NCBI GenBank assembly: GCA_024278715.1
Contig: JAJRSN010000286.1
Location: 1 to 20,389, forward strand
DNA length: 20,389 nt
DNA from: Calditrichota bacterium
GTDB taxonomy: Bacteria; Calditrichota; Calditrichia; Calditrichales; Calditrichaceae
Reading direction: 5' to 3'
Shown: positions 7,377-14,204 of the stretch, in pieces
How positions within the stretch are numbered: the first letter of the stretch is position 1
Layout of the letters: every line of letters begins with the position of its first letter
Program-made: the position numbers and the translations under genes
Notes under the pieces: generated by a model
What the model saw: only the letters and a program-made list of their open reading frames with translations
Database searches by the model: none
Told to the model about the DNA's origin: nothing

Positions 7377-8653
7377 TTACCATTCTAATCATTCTGATAT
7401 TGATTCTGTTGACCCTGCTGGGCACGCCCTTGTTTGTAATCATCTCATCGGTGGCGTTATTGGCGTTCCATCTCAACGGAATCGACAGCAGCGCCGTAAT
7501 CATTGAACTTTATCGCATGACAAGTCAGCCCATATTTTTAGCCATTCCTCTTTTCACGTTTGCGGGATACCTATTGGCAGAAAGCAATACGCCCAAGCGC
7601 TTGGTCAATCTCTCAAAGGCGTTGATAGGCTGGCTTCCGGCGGGACTGGCAATAGTGGCTCTGGTTTCGTGCGCCGTTTTCACCGCTTTTACGGGAGCTT
7701 CGGGCGTGACTATAATTGCTCTGGGCGGCTTGCTCTATCCGATTATGTTACAGGAAAACTATCCCGAAAAATTTACGCTCGGTCTTCTCACGGCAAGCGG
7801 AAATCTGGGATTACTTTTCCCGCCGAGTCTGCCCATTATTCTGTACGGTCTTGTAGCCCAGACCCCGATTGATCAATTGTTTGCTGCCGGCATTATCCCG
7901 GGAATTTTAATGATCGTTCTGTTAAGCATTTACGCGTTTATTTTTCACAGAAAGCACATAAAAGAATTACGGAAAGAACGTCCGACAAAAAAACACTTGT
8001 TTCGGGTAATCAAAGAATCGGGATGGGAAATTCCGCTTCCGTTCATTATTATCGGCGGAATTTACGGCGGACTTTTCACCGCCACCGAAGCCGCCGCCGT
8101 AACCGCCATTTATGTTTTCTTTATTGAGGTGTTTATCTACAAAGATATCTCCCTATTTAAAGACTTACCGGCTGTCATCCAAAAGAGCATGATTATGGTA
8201 GGCGGAATTATTGTGATTTTGGCTGCGGCTCTGGGTCTGGCAAATTACATGACCGACGCTCAGGTTCCCGCAAAAATTCTGGCAAGCATGAAATCCATAA
8301 TCACTTCTCCATTTATGTTCCTTTTATTTTTAAACCTTTTCCTTTTGGTAGTCGGAGCTTTGATGGATATTTTTTCGGCTATCATGGTTATTGTGCCGTT
8401 GTTAATCCCCATCGCCAATTCTTTCGGAATTGATCCGGTTCATTTGGGCATAATCTTTCTGGCAAACCTTGGAATCGGGTATTCTACTCCGCCCGTGGGA
8501 ATGAATCTGTTTATCGCCTCCATTCGCTTCGATAAGTCAATCACTTTTCTTTACCGATCCGCTCTGCCTTTTCTGTTAATTTTACTAATAGCTCTCGTTT
8601 TAATTACCTACATTCCCGAACTGAGTTTGGGAATACTCCCTTTCTTAAAATAA
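7373..8653 (+). CDS. dctM: TRAP transporter large membrane subunit (DctM family)
   Basis: A 426-residue, highly hydrophobic protein with about 12 membrane segments, the standard DctM length. Family signatures include FTGASGVTIIALGGLLYP, GNLGLLFPPSLPIILYG, the cytoplasmic linker after IYAFIFHRKH, LMDIFSAIMVIVPLLIP, and GIGYSTPPVGMNLF near the C-terminus. It forms the substrate-translocating channel with the small subunit encoded immediately upstream (4-bp overlap). The substrate cannot be inferred, because specificity comes from the binding protein, which is not seen here. A strong terminator follows about 140 bp downstream, closing the transcript. Confidence 0.93.
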   Translation: MITILIILILILLTLLGTPLFVIISSVALLAFHLNGIDSSAVIIELYRMTSQPIFLAIPLFTFAGYLLAESNTPKRLVNLSKALIGWLPAGLAIVALVSCAVFTAFTGASGVTIIALGGLLYPIMLQENYPEKFTLGLLTASGNLGLLFPPSLPIILYGLVAQTPIDQLFAAGIIPGILMIVLLSIYAFIFHRKHIKELRKERPTKKHLFRVIKESGWEIPLPFIIIGGIYGGLFTATEAAAVTAIYVFFIEVFIYKDISLFKDLPAVIQKSMIMVGGIIVILAAALGLANYMTDAQVPAKILASMKSIITSPFMFLLFLNLFLLVVGALMDIFSAIMVIVPLLIPIANSFGIDPVHLGIIFLANLGIGYSTPPVGMNLFIASIRFDKSITFLYRSALPFLLILLIALVLITYIPELSLGILPFLK

Positions 8654-8774
8654 AGTCATCCGTTTTATCAGTTAAAATAAAGAATAATGATTCAAATTTT
8701 TGCAAAAAATTAATGAAACCTTGTGAAATTCCGATCGTAGTATATGTGAGCACTTTTTTGAACACCTCTTAAGT

Positions 8775-8787
8775 CCCGATATTCGGG
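8775..8787 (+). other. Small hairpin preceding the terminator
   Basis: CCCGA-TAT-TCGGG forms a 5-bp stem 6 nt before the terminator hairpin at 8794. Tandem hairpins like this can be the 3' part of an mRNA or of a small RNA. A poor promoter-like pair (TTGTGA at 8721, TATATG at 8741, spacing 14) precedes it. The role is unassigned. Confidence 0.35.
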
Positions 8788-8793
8788 GTTTGG

Positions 8794-8822
8794 AAACCGG
8801 CATCTTAGATGCCGGTTTTTTA
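8794..8822 (+). terminator. Intrinsic terminator after dctM
   Basis: AAACCGGCATC and GATGCCGGTTT form a perfect 11-bp stem with loop TTA, running into a six-T tract. This is a classic rho-independent terminator. It probably ends the TRAP transcript 140 bp after its stop, or a small transcript starting in that gap. Confidence 0.9.
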
Positions 8823-9432
8823 TTGGAATGAATTTAAATTAATCCCATAGTCCCTTTTTAGCAAGAAGCATTAATACACAAATTATCGCGGATTAGCCAC
8901 GGAATTGAAAATGAAACATAAATATTATGAATCGAAAAAACTTCAACTCAATCAGCGGGAAATAATAACCGCAAAGAGCGCAAAAAATAATACATTAGGA
9001 GCGCAGCGACAAGAAATCTTTTGCTTTTATCGGAGTATTTATTCTCGAAAGGAACTTTTTTTAACGGATTTGCGTTAACTTTATTTGAACAATTTTGCCG
9101 ATAGCCAGCGCCTAATTGAGTTTTGATCTTAGGCTTTTTTTCAACACGAAGGAAGCTTGTCGAACCGTTCGAATTTACTTTTTGGACTGAAAAACCGGCT
9201 TTCTCCAAAGAAGAACAAACACATAATAAATGTTTTTACAAAATATTTTAACATTTAATTAAAATTTTGGGAGAGGCATCCGATATTAATAAGTGACAGG
9301 TATCTCAAAGTCGATTTTGCGGGCTTACTTAAAATTTATCCTGCAACGCACAAAACGAATATCAAATGATTTTGAGACCGGATTTTAATTGGGAATTGTT
9401 CCCACATTTATTCAATTATTTAGGAGGACACA
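8823..9432. other. Gene-poor 610-bp stretch before the GGDEF gene
   Basis: I see no convincing gene. AT-rich DNA dominates. The segments CGCGGATTAGCCACGG (near 8886) and ACCGCAAAGAGCGCAAAA (near 8969) look like degenerate intergenic boilerplate. A minus-strand open frame at 8948-9208 has no recognisable domain and a low-complexity tail. A perfect dyad lies at 9390-9404, shortly before the next gene. Confidence 0.5.
9390..9404. promoter_or_regulatory. Perfect 6-3-6 dyad upstream of the GGDEF gene
   Basis: TGGGAA-TTG-TTCCCA is a perfect inverted repeat ending 28 bp before the ATG. Its position suits an operator overlapping the start of transcription or a leader element. The cognate factor is unknown. 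A 6-bp stem with a 3-nt loop could also form in RNA. Confidence 0.45.
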
Positions 9433-10269
9433 ATGAATCAAATCGTACTATTGGTTCAAAAAATTAAACAGCTGCCCTCCTGGTTCAATGGGCTGACAGC
9501 TCTTTTCCTTTTTTTCTTTATAGCTTACCTTGATTGGATTACAGGCTTTGATCTGTTTATTCTTTACCTGATTCCCGCCAGTTTAGCCATTTTACTTTCA
9601 ACAATGGAAATGGGCATTGTCGTTTCACTAGTTTCGCTGGCAACCTACTTAGCGTTAAGCATTGTTGCCAAACCCGTTGATCCCCCGGTATGGAACACCT
9701 TAAGCGCTTCTTTTTTATTCATTGCTTTTACAGGCATAAACGTAAAATTGAAAAACCTGTTAGAAGCCAACGCACATTTAATAGTTCAGGATGAACTAAC
9801 CGGAGGGTTAAACGCGCGTTTATTTTTACAGCGCGCCGAAGAAGAACTACATCGTAGCAACCGCTACAAAAGACCGATCACTCTCGCCTATTTAGACTGT
9901 TACAAATTAAAAGACGTAAGGAAAGACCATAATTTTAAGATGGAAAAAGAAATTCTTAAGAATATCGCACAAATCATGAAAAGTAATCTGCGAAAAACCG
10001 ATCTTTTTACCAGAATTGACGAAGACAACTTTTTAATTCTTCTTCCGGAAATTAATGCAGGCGGGGCAAGAACGGCTTTGCAAAAAATTCAATCCTTAAT
10101 TCGCTTAAAATCGATCGCCGCCAACTGGCCGCTGGAATTCAATATCGGCGCAATTACGTTTATGCAGCCGCCTTTGGATATGAACGCCGTGCTCGAGTCC
10201 GTGAGTTCTATGGCGCGTACCCAAACCGATTCGAGTAATTTTCTTCAGCACCAACAGATGTACAATTAA
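9433..10269 (+). CDS. Membrane protein with degenerate GGDEF domain
   Basis: A 278-residue protein. The N-terminal half has four membrane helices (about 20-36, 39-57, 60-80 and 88-104), with LDWITGFDLFILYLIP typical of membrane sensor regions of diguanylate cyclases. The C-terminal half follows the GGDEF fold: DELTGGLNARLFLQRAEEEL (120-139) starts the domain and ITLAYLDCYKLKDV occupies the first metal site. The signature itself reads IDEDNF at 195-200 where GGDEF or GGEEF is expected, and the GDxxL helix is also changed (KMEKEIL). It therefore almost certainly cannot make c-di-GMP. It could be a GTP or nucleotide sensor, or a protein-interaction module. AGGAGG precedes the ATG. It is apparently monocistronic and converges on the sirtuin gene. 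Confidence 0.82.
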   Translation: MNQIVLLVQKIKQLPSWFNGLTALFLFFFIAYLDWITGFDLFILYLIPASLAILLSTMEMGIVVSLVSLATYLALSIVAKPVDPPVWNTLSASFLFIAFTGINVKLKNLLEANAHLIVQDELTGGLNARLFLQRAEEELHRSNRYKRPITLAYLDCYKLKDVRKDHNFKMEKEILKNIAQIMKSNLRKTDLFTRIDEDNFLILLPEINAGGARTALQKIQSLIRLKSIAANWPLEFNIGAITFMQPPLDMNAVLESVSSMARTQTDSSNFLQHQQMYN

Positions 10270-10440
10270 GATCGGGTTCACGGCTGCGAAATACCGGAGT
10301 TCGTCTCTTACTCCCCTAACCGGGAACGGTACTTGTCCGCTTCCGGGATCCGCATAATATTAACTACAACTAAAACCGAACTATTTTGTCAATATTTATC
10401 CGCTCTGCAAAATCCGACAACCGCTTTTATTTTATCATTT

Positions 10441-11202
10441 TTACAGCTCAATTTCCAGATATCGCGCAAGTTTGCTCATTACCTCGCTTGCTTTTCCCCT
10501 AAGAAAAATATGAGTGATATTATTTGTGAAATTTGACGGTTGAATATTTATTTCAATAATTATGCATCCGTTCATAAACGCCTGATGCGGAATTTGCGCG
10601 GCGGGCATTACTTCGCCGGTGGATCCGATCACTAAAAACACATCCGCTTTTTGCGCCTCAATAAAACCCTGCCTGCCCGCATCTTCCGGTATCATTTCTC
10701 CGAAAAAGACAAAATCCGGCTTAAGAATACCGCTGCACTCCGGGCACTTCGGAGGCAAATTTTCCAGATAGGTCTCCTCAGCCACAAGCCGATAGCCGCA
10801 TTGAACGCATCTTAAATAACGATACGTTCCATGATATTCATAGACATTTTTACTGCCCGCCAATTGATGCAGATAGTCGATGTTTTGCGTAATGACGGTC
10901 TTTAACAGACCCCTTTCCTCCATTTTTGCCAGAGCGATGTGCGCCAAATTAGGTTTTGCCCTGCCGAAATTTTCATAAAACAATTCGCGGATCAGTTCCC
11001 AGCTTTTTAAAGGATTGCCGAGAAAATAATCGATCATAAGATAGCCGGGGTCATATTTACTCCACAATCCGCCGGGTCCGCGAAACGGAGGGATGCCGCT
11101 TTCCGCCGAAATACCGGCGCCTGTAAACGCCGTAACGTGCTTCGCCCGGCAAATAATATCAGCCGCATTTTTTATTAAATTATCCACAACCGTTTTCCGC
11201 AT
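10441..11202 (-). CDS. NAD-dependent protein deacylase, sirtuin (SIR2/CobB family)
   Basis: A 253-residue sirtuin that removes acyl groups from lysine using NAD+. NAD-binding motifs are TGAGISAESGIPPFRG (27-42) and TQNIDYLHQLAGS (105-117). The catalytic histidine is H124 in YEYHGTY. The zinc module has C132/C135 (CVQC) and C153/C156 (CPEC), followed by KPDFVFFGE and GSTGEVMPAA. All key residues are intact and the length is standard. The start gives a normal 25-residue lead-in to the GAG motif, although no clear ribosome-binding site is seen. It lies 33 bp after the stop of a membrane-protein gene on the same strand, so the two may be co-transcribed. Deacetylase versus longer-chain deacylase preference cannot be decided. 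Confidence 0.93.
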   Translation of the reverse strand: MRKTVVDNLIKNAADIICRAKHVTAFTGAGISAESGIPPFRGPGGLWSKYDPGYLMIDYFLGNPLKSWELIRELFYENFGRAKPNLAHIALAKMEERGLLKTVITQNIDYLHQLAGSKNVYEYHGTYRYLRCVQCGYRLVAEETYLENLPPKCPECSGILKPDFVFFGEMIPEDAGRQGFIEAQKADVFLVIGSTGEVMPAAQIPHQAFMNGCIIIEINIQPSNFTNNITHIFLRGKASEVMSKLARYLEIEL

Positions 11203-11235
11203 CGATGTTGTTTAACAAAAACAAGCCGGTTAAAT

Positions 11236-12057
11236 TCAATTCCCGGTTTCCACGCTCATCGTTTCATAATTAAGTTCCGAACCCATGATGCTGTGGGGAA
11301 TCAAAAATACGATGAGCATGACCACTGCCGCAAGAATAACCCACCAGCGGGCGTTCGGATGATCGGATTTGGAAATTCGCCACAAAGCTAACAGCCAGAA
11401 AATCAAGGCGATTAACGTTTTATTATCCGTTAAATCAAAACCAAAAGGAACTCCGGTCCAGTAAGAGCCAAAGGCTAATTTTTGCACAAGGGGACCAAAA
11501 ATCATTCCGCCGATAAAAAGAAAAATGCAGGTTAAAAGAGTATATTTCCGTATTTTACTTCCTTTGAAAAACGCCTCGATACCCGCATAATTCGCGAAAA
11601 GCATACTGATAAACATAAAAAGGATGTGCGGACCCAAGACCCACGGCGGCACTTCTCCGCGAAACCGAATAACAACGGTCGTCTCATGGGGAATTGTAAG
11701 CGTCTTTCCGTTTTTACTTACCGTGATAAAATATTCCAATTTGCCGGCGGGAGGTTGATGAGGAAGTTCCGCCTTTAACACGCCGTCCTCTCGTTTCATG
11801 TGCAAGATAACCCAATTTTCATTTAACTTATATCTTTTGTAATGAAGGGAGGCGTGTAAAGAAGTATCGGGTATGGCAAGCGAAACAATCTGTCCGCCTT
11901 CTCCTCCGTGACTTCTGGGTAGTTCGTATTTGTAAGTTACCCCTTCAACTTCAAATTTTCCCCTGAGCTCATAAGTGGGTCCCGTTGTTCGTTGATAATA
12001 CGCCGCAACAACGGTAATTAAAATAGCAATCGACCATTTAAGAACCGTATTCCTCAT
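11236..12057 (-). CDS. Membrane protein of unknown function, single helix + beta domain + four helices
   Basis: I do not recognise a named family. The protein has 273 residues from the preferred ATG. It has an N-terminal helix (about 5-20), an extracytoplasmic region of about 110 residues rich in beta-strand pattern (FEVEGVTYKYELPRSHGGEGG and later HETTVVIRFRG), and then four hydrophobic helices with the motif PFGFDLTDNKTLI before the third. Reading could begin at a GTG five codons earlier (12072). However, the AGGAG in GTGAGGAGAAAAAAGATG sits at ideal spacing for the internal ATG, so that start is chosen. It lies 33 bp upstream of the sirtuin gene on the same strand. Opposite, the pyrophosphatase gene is transcribed away from it. 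Confidence 0.75.
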   Translation of the reverse strand: MRNTVLKWSIAILITVVAAYYQRTTGPTYELRGKFEVEGVTYKYELPRSHGGEGGQIVSLAIPDTSLHASLHYKRYKLNENWVILHMKREDGVLKAELPHQPPAGKLEYFITVSKNGKTLTIPHETTVVIRFRGEVPPWVLGPHILFMFISMLFANYAGIEAFFKGSKIRKYTLLTCIFLFIGGMIFGPLVQKLAFGSYWTGVPFGFDLTDNKTLIALIFWLLALWRISKSDHPNARWWVILAAVVMLIVFLIPHSIMGSELNYETMSVETGN

Positions 12058-12121
12058 CTTTTTTCTCCTCACTTAACTTTTTTAGTTAAATTAATAGCAT
12101 TAGGAATAATTCATAAGTACA

Positions 12122-12150
12122 TTTATTTTAATTATGTTGTACGATAATAT
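12122..12150 (+). promoter_or_regulatory. Possible sigma70-type promoter for ppa
   Basis: TTTATT and TAATAT are separated by exactly 17 bp, in AT-rich DNA 52 bp before the ppa ATG. The -35 match is poor and the -10 matches at four of six positions. It is tentative, because AT-rich DNA gives such matches by chance. Confidence 0.25.
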
Positions 12151-12201
12151 CAAATAAATTGGAATTTTTTTACATAAAAACCAAAAAACGAAAGGAATAA
12201 T

Positions 12202-12888
12202 ATGAAACAATCTTCAGAACCGGTATGGTCTTTAATGGGCTTATTGTTCAGGGCGCATCCGTGGCACGGCGTTGACATCGGCGATGATGCTCCCGAAATC
12301 GTTAATGCTTACATCGAAATGGTGCCAACAGATACCGTAAAATATGAGCTGGATAAAAAAACCGGCTTATTAAAAGTGGATCGTCCGCAGCGCTTTTCTT
12401 CCATGCCCCCCATGTTGTACGGATTTATTCCCCAAACCTATTCCGCGGATCACAGCGCAAACTATTGCAACAAAAAAACGGGAAGAAGCGACATCAAAGG
12501 CGATAAGGACCCTTTGGACATTTGCATTCTTACAGAACGTCCCATCTCTAACAGCAATATTCTCGTACCGGCTGTTGTGATCGGCGGATTGCGAATGATC
12601 GATAATAACGAAGCGGATGATAAGATTGTCGCCTATCTGAGAGACGATATGGTTTTCAGAAACTGGGAAGATATTCAGGACGTACCCGAACCGTTGATCG
12701 AACGACTAAAACACTATTTTCTTACTTACAAAGATATTCCGGGTGACAAAAAGCACCACACGGAGATTGCCGGTATTTACAACAAAGAAGAGGCTTACGA
12801 AGTCATTCGCAGAGCGCGTAAAGATTACGAGGTGAATTTCGCGGGAATCGAAGAATTACTTGATGAAGCGCTGAAGCGGGTTCAATAG
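12202..12888 (+). CDS. ppa: Inorganic pyrophosphatase, family I
   Basis: A soluble Mg2+-dependent enzyme splitting pyrophosphate to two phosphates, which pulls biosynthetic reactions forward. It has 228 residues. Hallmarks are KYELDKKTGLLKVDRP (47-62), YGFIPQTY (73-80), the metal-binding signature DKDPLDI at 101-107 (D101, D103, D106), and GGLRMIDNNEADDKIVAY (128-145). The signature has K in place of the usual small residue after the first Asp. The chain is longer than the roughly 175-residue bacterial enzyme and has an N-terminal extension of about 30 residues beginning MKQSSEPVWSLMG, resembling the longer family I forms. AGGA lies just before the ATG. The methyltransferase gene follows after 50 bp and may share the transcript. 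Confidence 0.94.
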   Translation: MKQSSEPVWSLMGLLFRAHPWHGVDIGDDAPEIVNAYIEMVPTDTVKYELDKKTGLLKVDRPQRFSSMPPMLYGFIPQTYSADHSANYCNKKTGRSDIKGDKDPLDICILTERPISNSNILVPAVVIGGLRMIDNNEADDKIVAYLRDDMVFRNWEDIQDVPEPLIERLKHYFLTYKDIPGDKKHHTEIAGIYNKEEAYEVIRRARKDYEVNFAGIEELLDEALKRVQ

Positions 12889-12938
12889 CCTTTAATAACA
12901 AATCATTGTTTTATTAAATCGGAAGGGTTAATATCAAA

Positions 12939-13613
12939 ATGCCCGATGCTTTGAATAAACAGGAGTTACAATTAATTTACAACAGTGCCGCGAAGCATTA
13001 TGATTTGCAGCATTCTTTTTTAACGGCGGGCTCCGACCAGCGCGGAAGAAAGCTATTGGTAAAAAAAGCGGTTAGCGCCGGAGCTAAAGTGCTTGATTGC
13101 GGATCGGGAACAGGGAGCACCGCCCTATTATCCGCACAAAAAGTCGGACCTGCCGGTAAGGTAACTTTGTTTGATCTTAGCGAAGGAATGTTGGATATCG
13201 CTAAAAAACGCGCCGAAAAAGCCGGACTCGCGGATCGAATGGAATTTTGTTCCGGCGACATGGTGCATTTGCCCTTTGAGGACAATTCTTTTGATGCTGT
13301 CCTTTCCACATATAGTTTATGCCCTTTATACGATCCCGGTCAGGGCGCCGCGGAACTTTATCGGGTAGCAAAGTTCGGCGGCAGAATCGGCATCGCGCAC
13401 TCAACCCTTCCTAAAAATCCCTTTGTCAAATTGTTAGCCGACCGGATTGAAAAAATTGTCTGGCGTTTACCCATGCTTTCGCTCGGATGTCGTTCGGTTT
13501 CCGTTCTTCCGATGCTGGAAAAAATGGGAGCACGAATAATTTTCAAAAAGAATATCGGTATTCCCCTGTGGCCCTTTCTGGTAATCGTTCTGGAAAAGCC
13601 TGAAAAAGAATGA
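12939..13613 (+). CDS. Class I SAM-dependent methyltransferase (UbiE-like)
   Basis: A 224-residue enzyme with the Rossmann-type SAM fold. Motif I is VLDCGSGTGSTALL at 51-64. The acidic end of strand 2 is LFDLSEGML (77-85). DMVHLPFEDNSFDAVLST (107-124) carries the motif II/III region, and ELYRVAKFGGRI (139-150) is the usual post-motif segment. The last roughly 50 residues are hydrophobic (IGIPLWPFLVIVLEK) and could touch a membrane. The best resemblance is to UbiE or phospholipid N-methyltransferases, so a quinone or lipid substrate is plausible but not shown. A GGAAGGG lies about 12 nt before the ATG, a long spacing. It follows ppa by 50 bp. Confidence 0.85.
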   Translation: MPDALNKQELQLIYNSAAKHYDLQHSFLTAGSDQRGRKLLVKKAVSAGAKVLDCGSGTGSTALLSAQKVGPAGKVTLFDLSEGMLDIAKKRAEKAGLADRMEFCSGDMVHLPFEDNSFDAVLSTYSLCPLYDPGQGAAELYRVAKFGGRIGIAHSTLPKNPFVKLLADRIEKIVWRLPMLSLGCRSVSVLPMLEKMGARIIFKKNIGIPLWPFLVIVLEKPEKE

Positions 13614-13686
13614 GCGATACTTAAAATTTAATCGAACTATTCCTACTTTAAAGGGAGCTTTTCTGCGGAAGCCGACAAATATCCGC

Positions 13687-13715
13687 TTTACCGTCAGAAA
13701 AACATTAACGGTAAA
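13687..13715. terminator. Weak hairpin between converging genes
   Basis: TTTACCGT and ACGGTAAA form an 8-bp stem with a 13-nt loop between the methyltransferase stop and the SUI1-gene stop. No clean U-tract follows on either strand, so termination here is only a possibility. Confidence 0.3.
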
Positions 13716-13724
13716 CAATAGGTT

Positions 13725-14051
13725 TTATCCGCCGGAGAATTTGCTTTTAATACCTTTCGCGGACAGAAAACGGGCAATCCTTTCCCGTTGATCGCCCTGA
13801 ATTTCAATCTCCGGACTTTTCACCGTGCCGCCCGCTCCGCAAACTTTTTGCAGTTCTTTTTTCCACGCCCTCAGGTCGCCTACAAGACCCTTTACTATGG
13901 TAACCGTTTTCCCGCCGCGTCCCTTTGTTTCACGACGAATATAAACCACAGACTGTCTTACGTTAAAATTTGCATCGTCATCTTCAATGTTATCCCGTTT
14001 TTTCCAGTCAGGGTCTGTGGAATAGACAATATTTCTTTTCTGCTTTGACAT
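13725..14051 (-). CDS. yciH: SUI1/eIF1-family translation factor (YciH-like)
   Basis: A 108-residue protein that is essentially one SUI1 domain at about 32-105. The diagnostic text is RRETKGRGGKTVTIVKGL (39-56), the CGAGGTVK loop (71-78), and the end strand EIEIQGDQRERI (81-92). In eukaryotes and archaea this fold guards start-codon choice. The bacterial homologue YciH is reported to influence initiation-complex selection, but its role is less settled. A good AGGAGG lies 10 nt before the ATG. The charged N-terminal 30 residues are predicted to be disordered. The gene stands alone, 153 bp after the transglutaminase gene on the same strand. Confidence 0.93.
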   Translation of the reverse strand: MSKQKRNIVYSTDPDWKKRDNIEDDDANFNVRQSVVYIRRETKGRGGKTVTIVKGLVGDLRAWKKELQKVCGAGGTVKSPEIEIQGDQRERIARFLSAKGIKSKFSGG

Positions 14052-14158
14052 TATTCAAAATCCTCCTATTTCCGCTGGCGAGGAAAAATTCATTCCCGAC
14101 AATTCAACAGTAGTCCGTCACGTTTTCCGCTCTCAATATTTTTGCCGTTTCGGCTGAC

Positions 14159-14193
14159 GCGGAGACTCCATGATTCATTCTGTTAGTCTCCGC
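14159..14193 (-). other. 9-bp perfect stem-loop between lipoprotein and yciH genes
   Basis: GCGGAGACT and AGTCTCCGC pair perfectly around a 17-nt loop, 12 nt after the lipoprotein stop. It is followed on the minus strand by a second small hairpin, GCCG-AAA-CGGC (14145-14155), and then AAAAATATT. There is no U-tract. It could be a 3' stabiliser of the upstream mRNA or a leader structure of yciH. Confidence 0.45.
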
Positions 14194-14204
14194 AAATTTC
14201 AAAG

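Noticed and set aside
8948..9208. Minus-strand open frame of 86 codons (MEKAGFSVQKVNSNG...)
   Set aside because: It has no recognisable domain, no good ribosome-binding site, a tail of repetitive hydrophobic text and a decayed-looking context. It may be a relic, but I cannot support it as a gene.
10333..10536. Plus-strand open frame of 67 codons between GGDEF and sirtuin genes
   Set aside because: It overlaps the end of the sirtuin gene in antisense and has no domain or ribosome-binding site.
12058..12072. GTG start giving five extra residues on the unknown membrane protein
   Set aside because: The AGGAG lying inside this extension is ideally spaced for the ATG at 12057, so the GTG is part of the ribosome-binding region.
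12073..12089. TTAACT-TTTTT-AGTTAA inverted repeat
   Set aside because: It is short and entirely AT-rich in an AT-rich gap, so easily due to chance.
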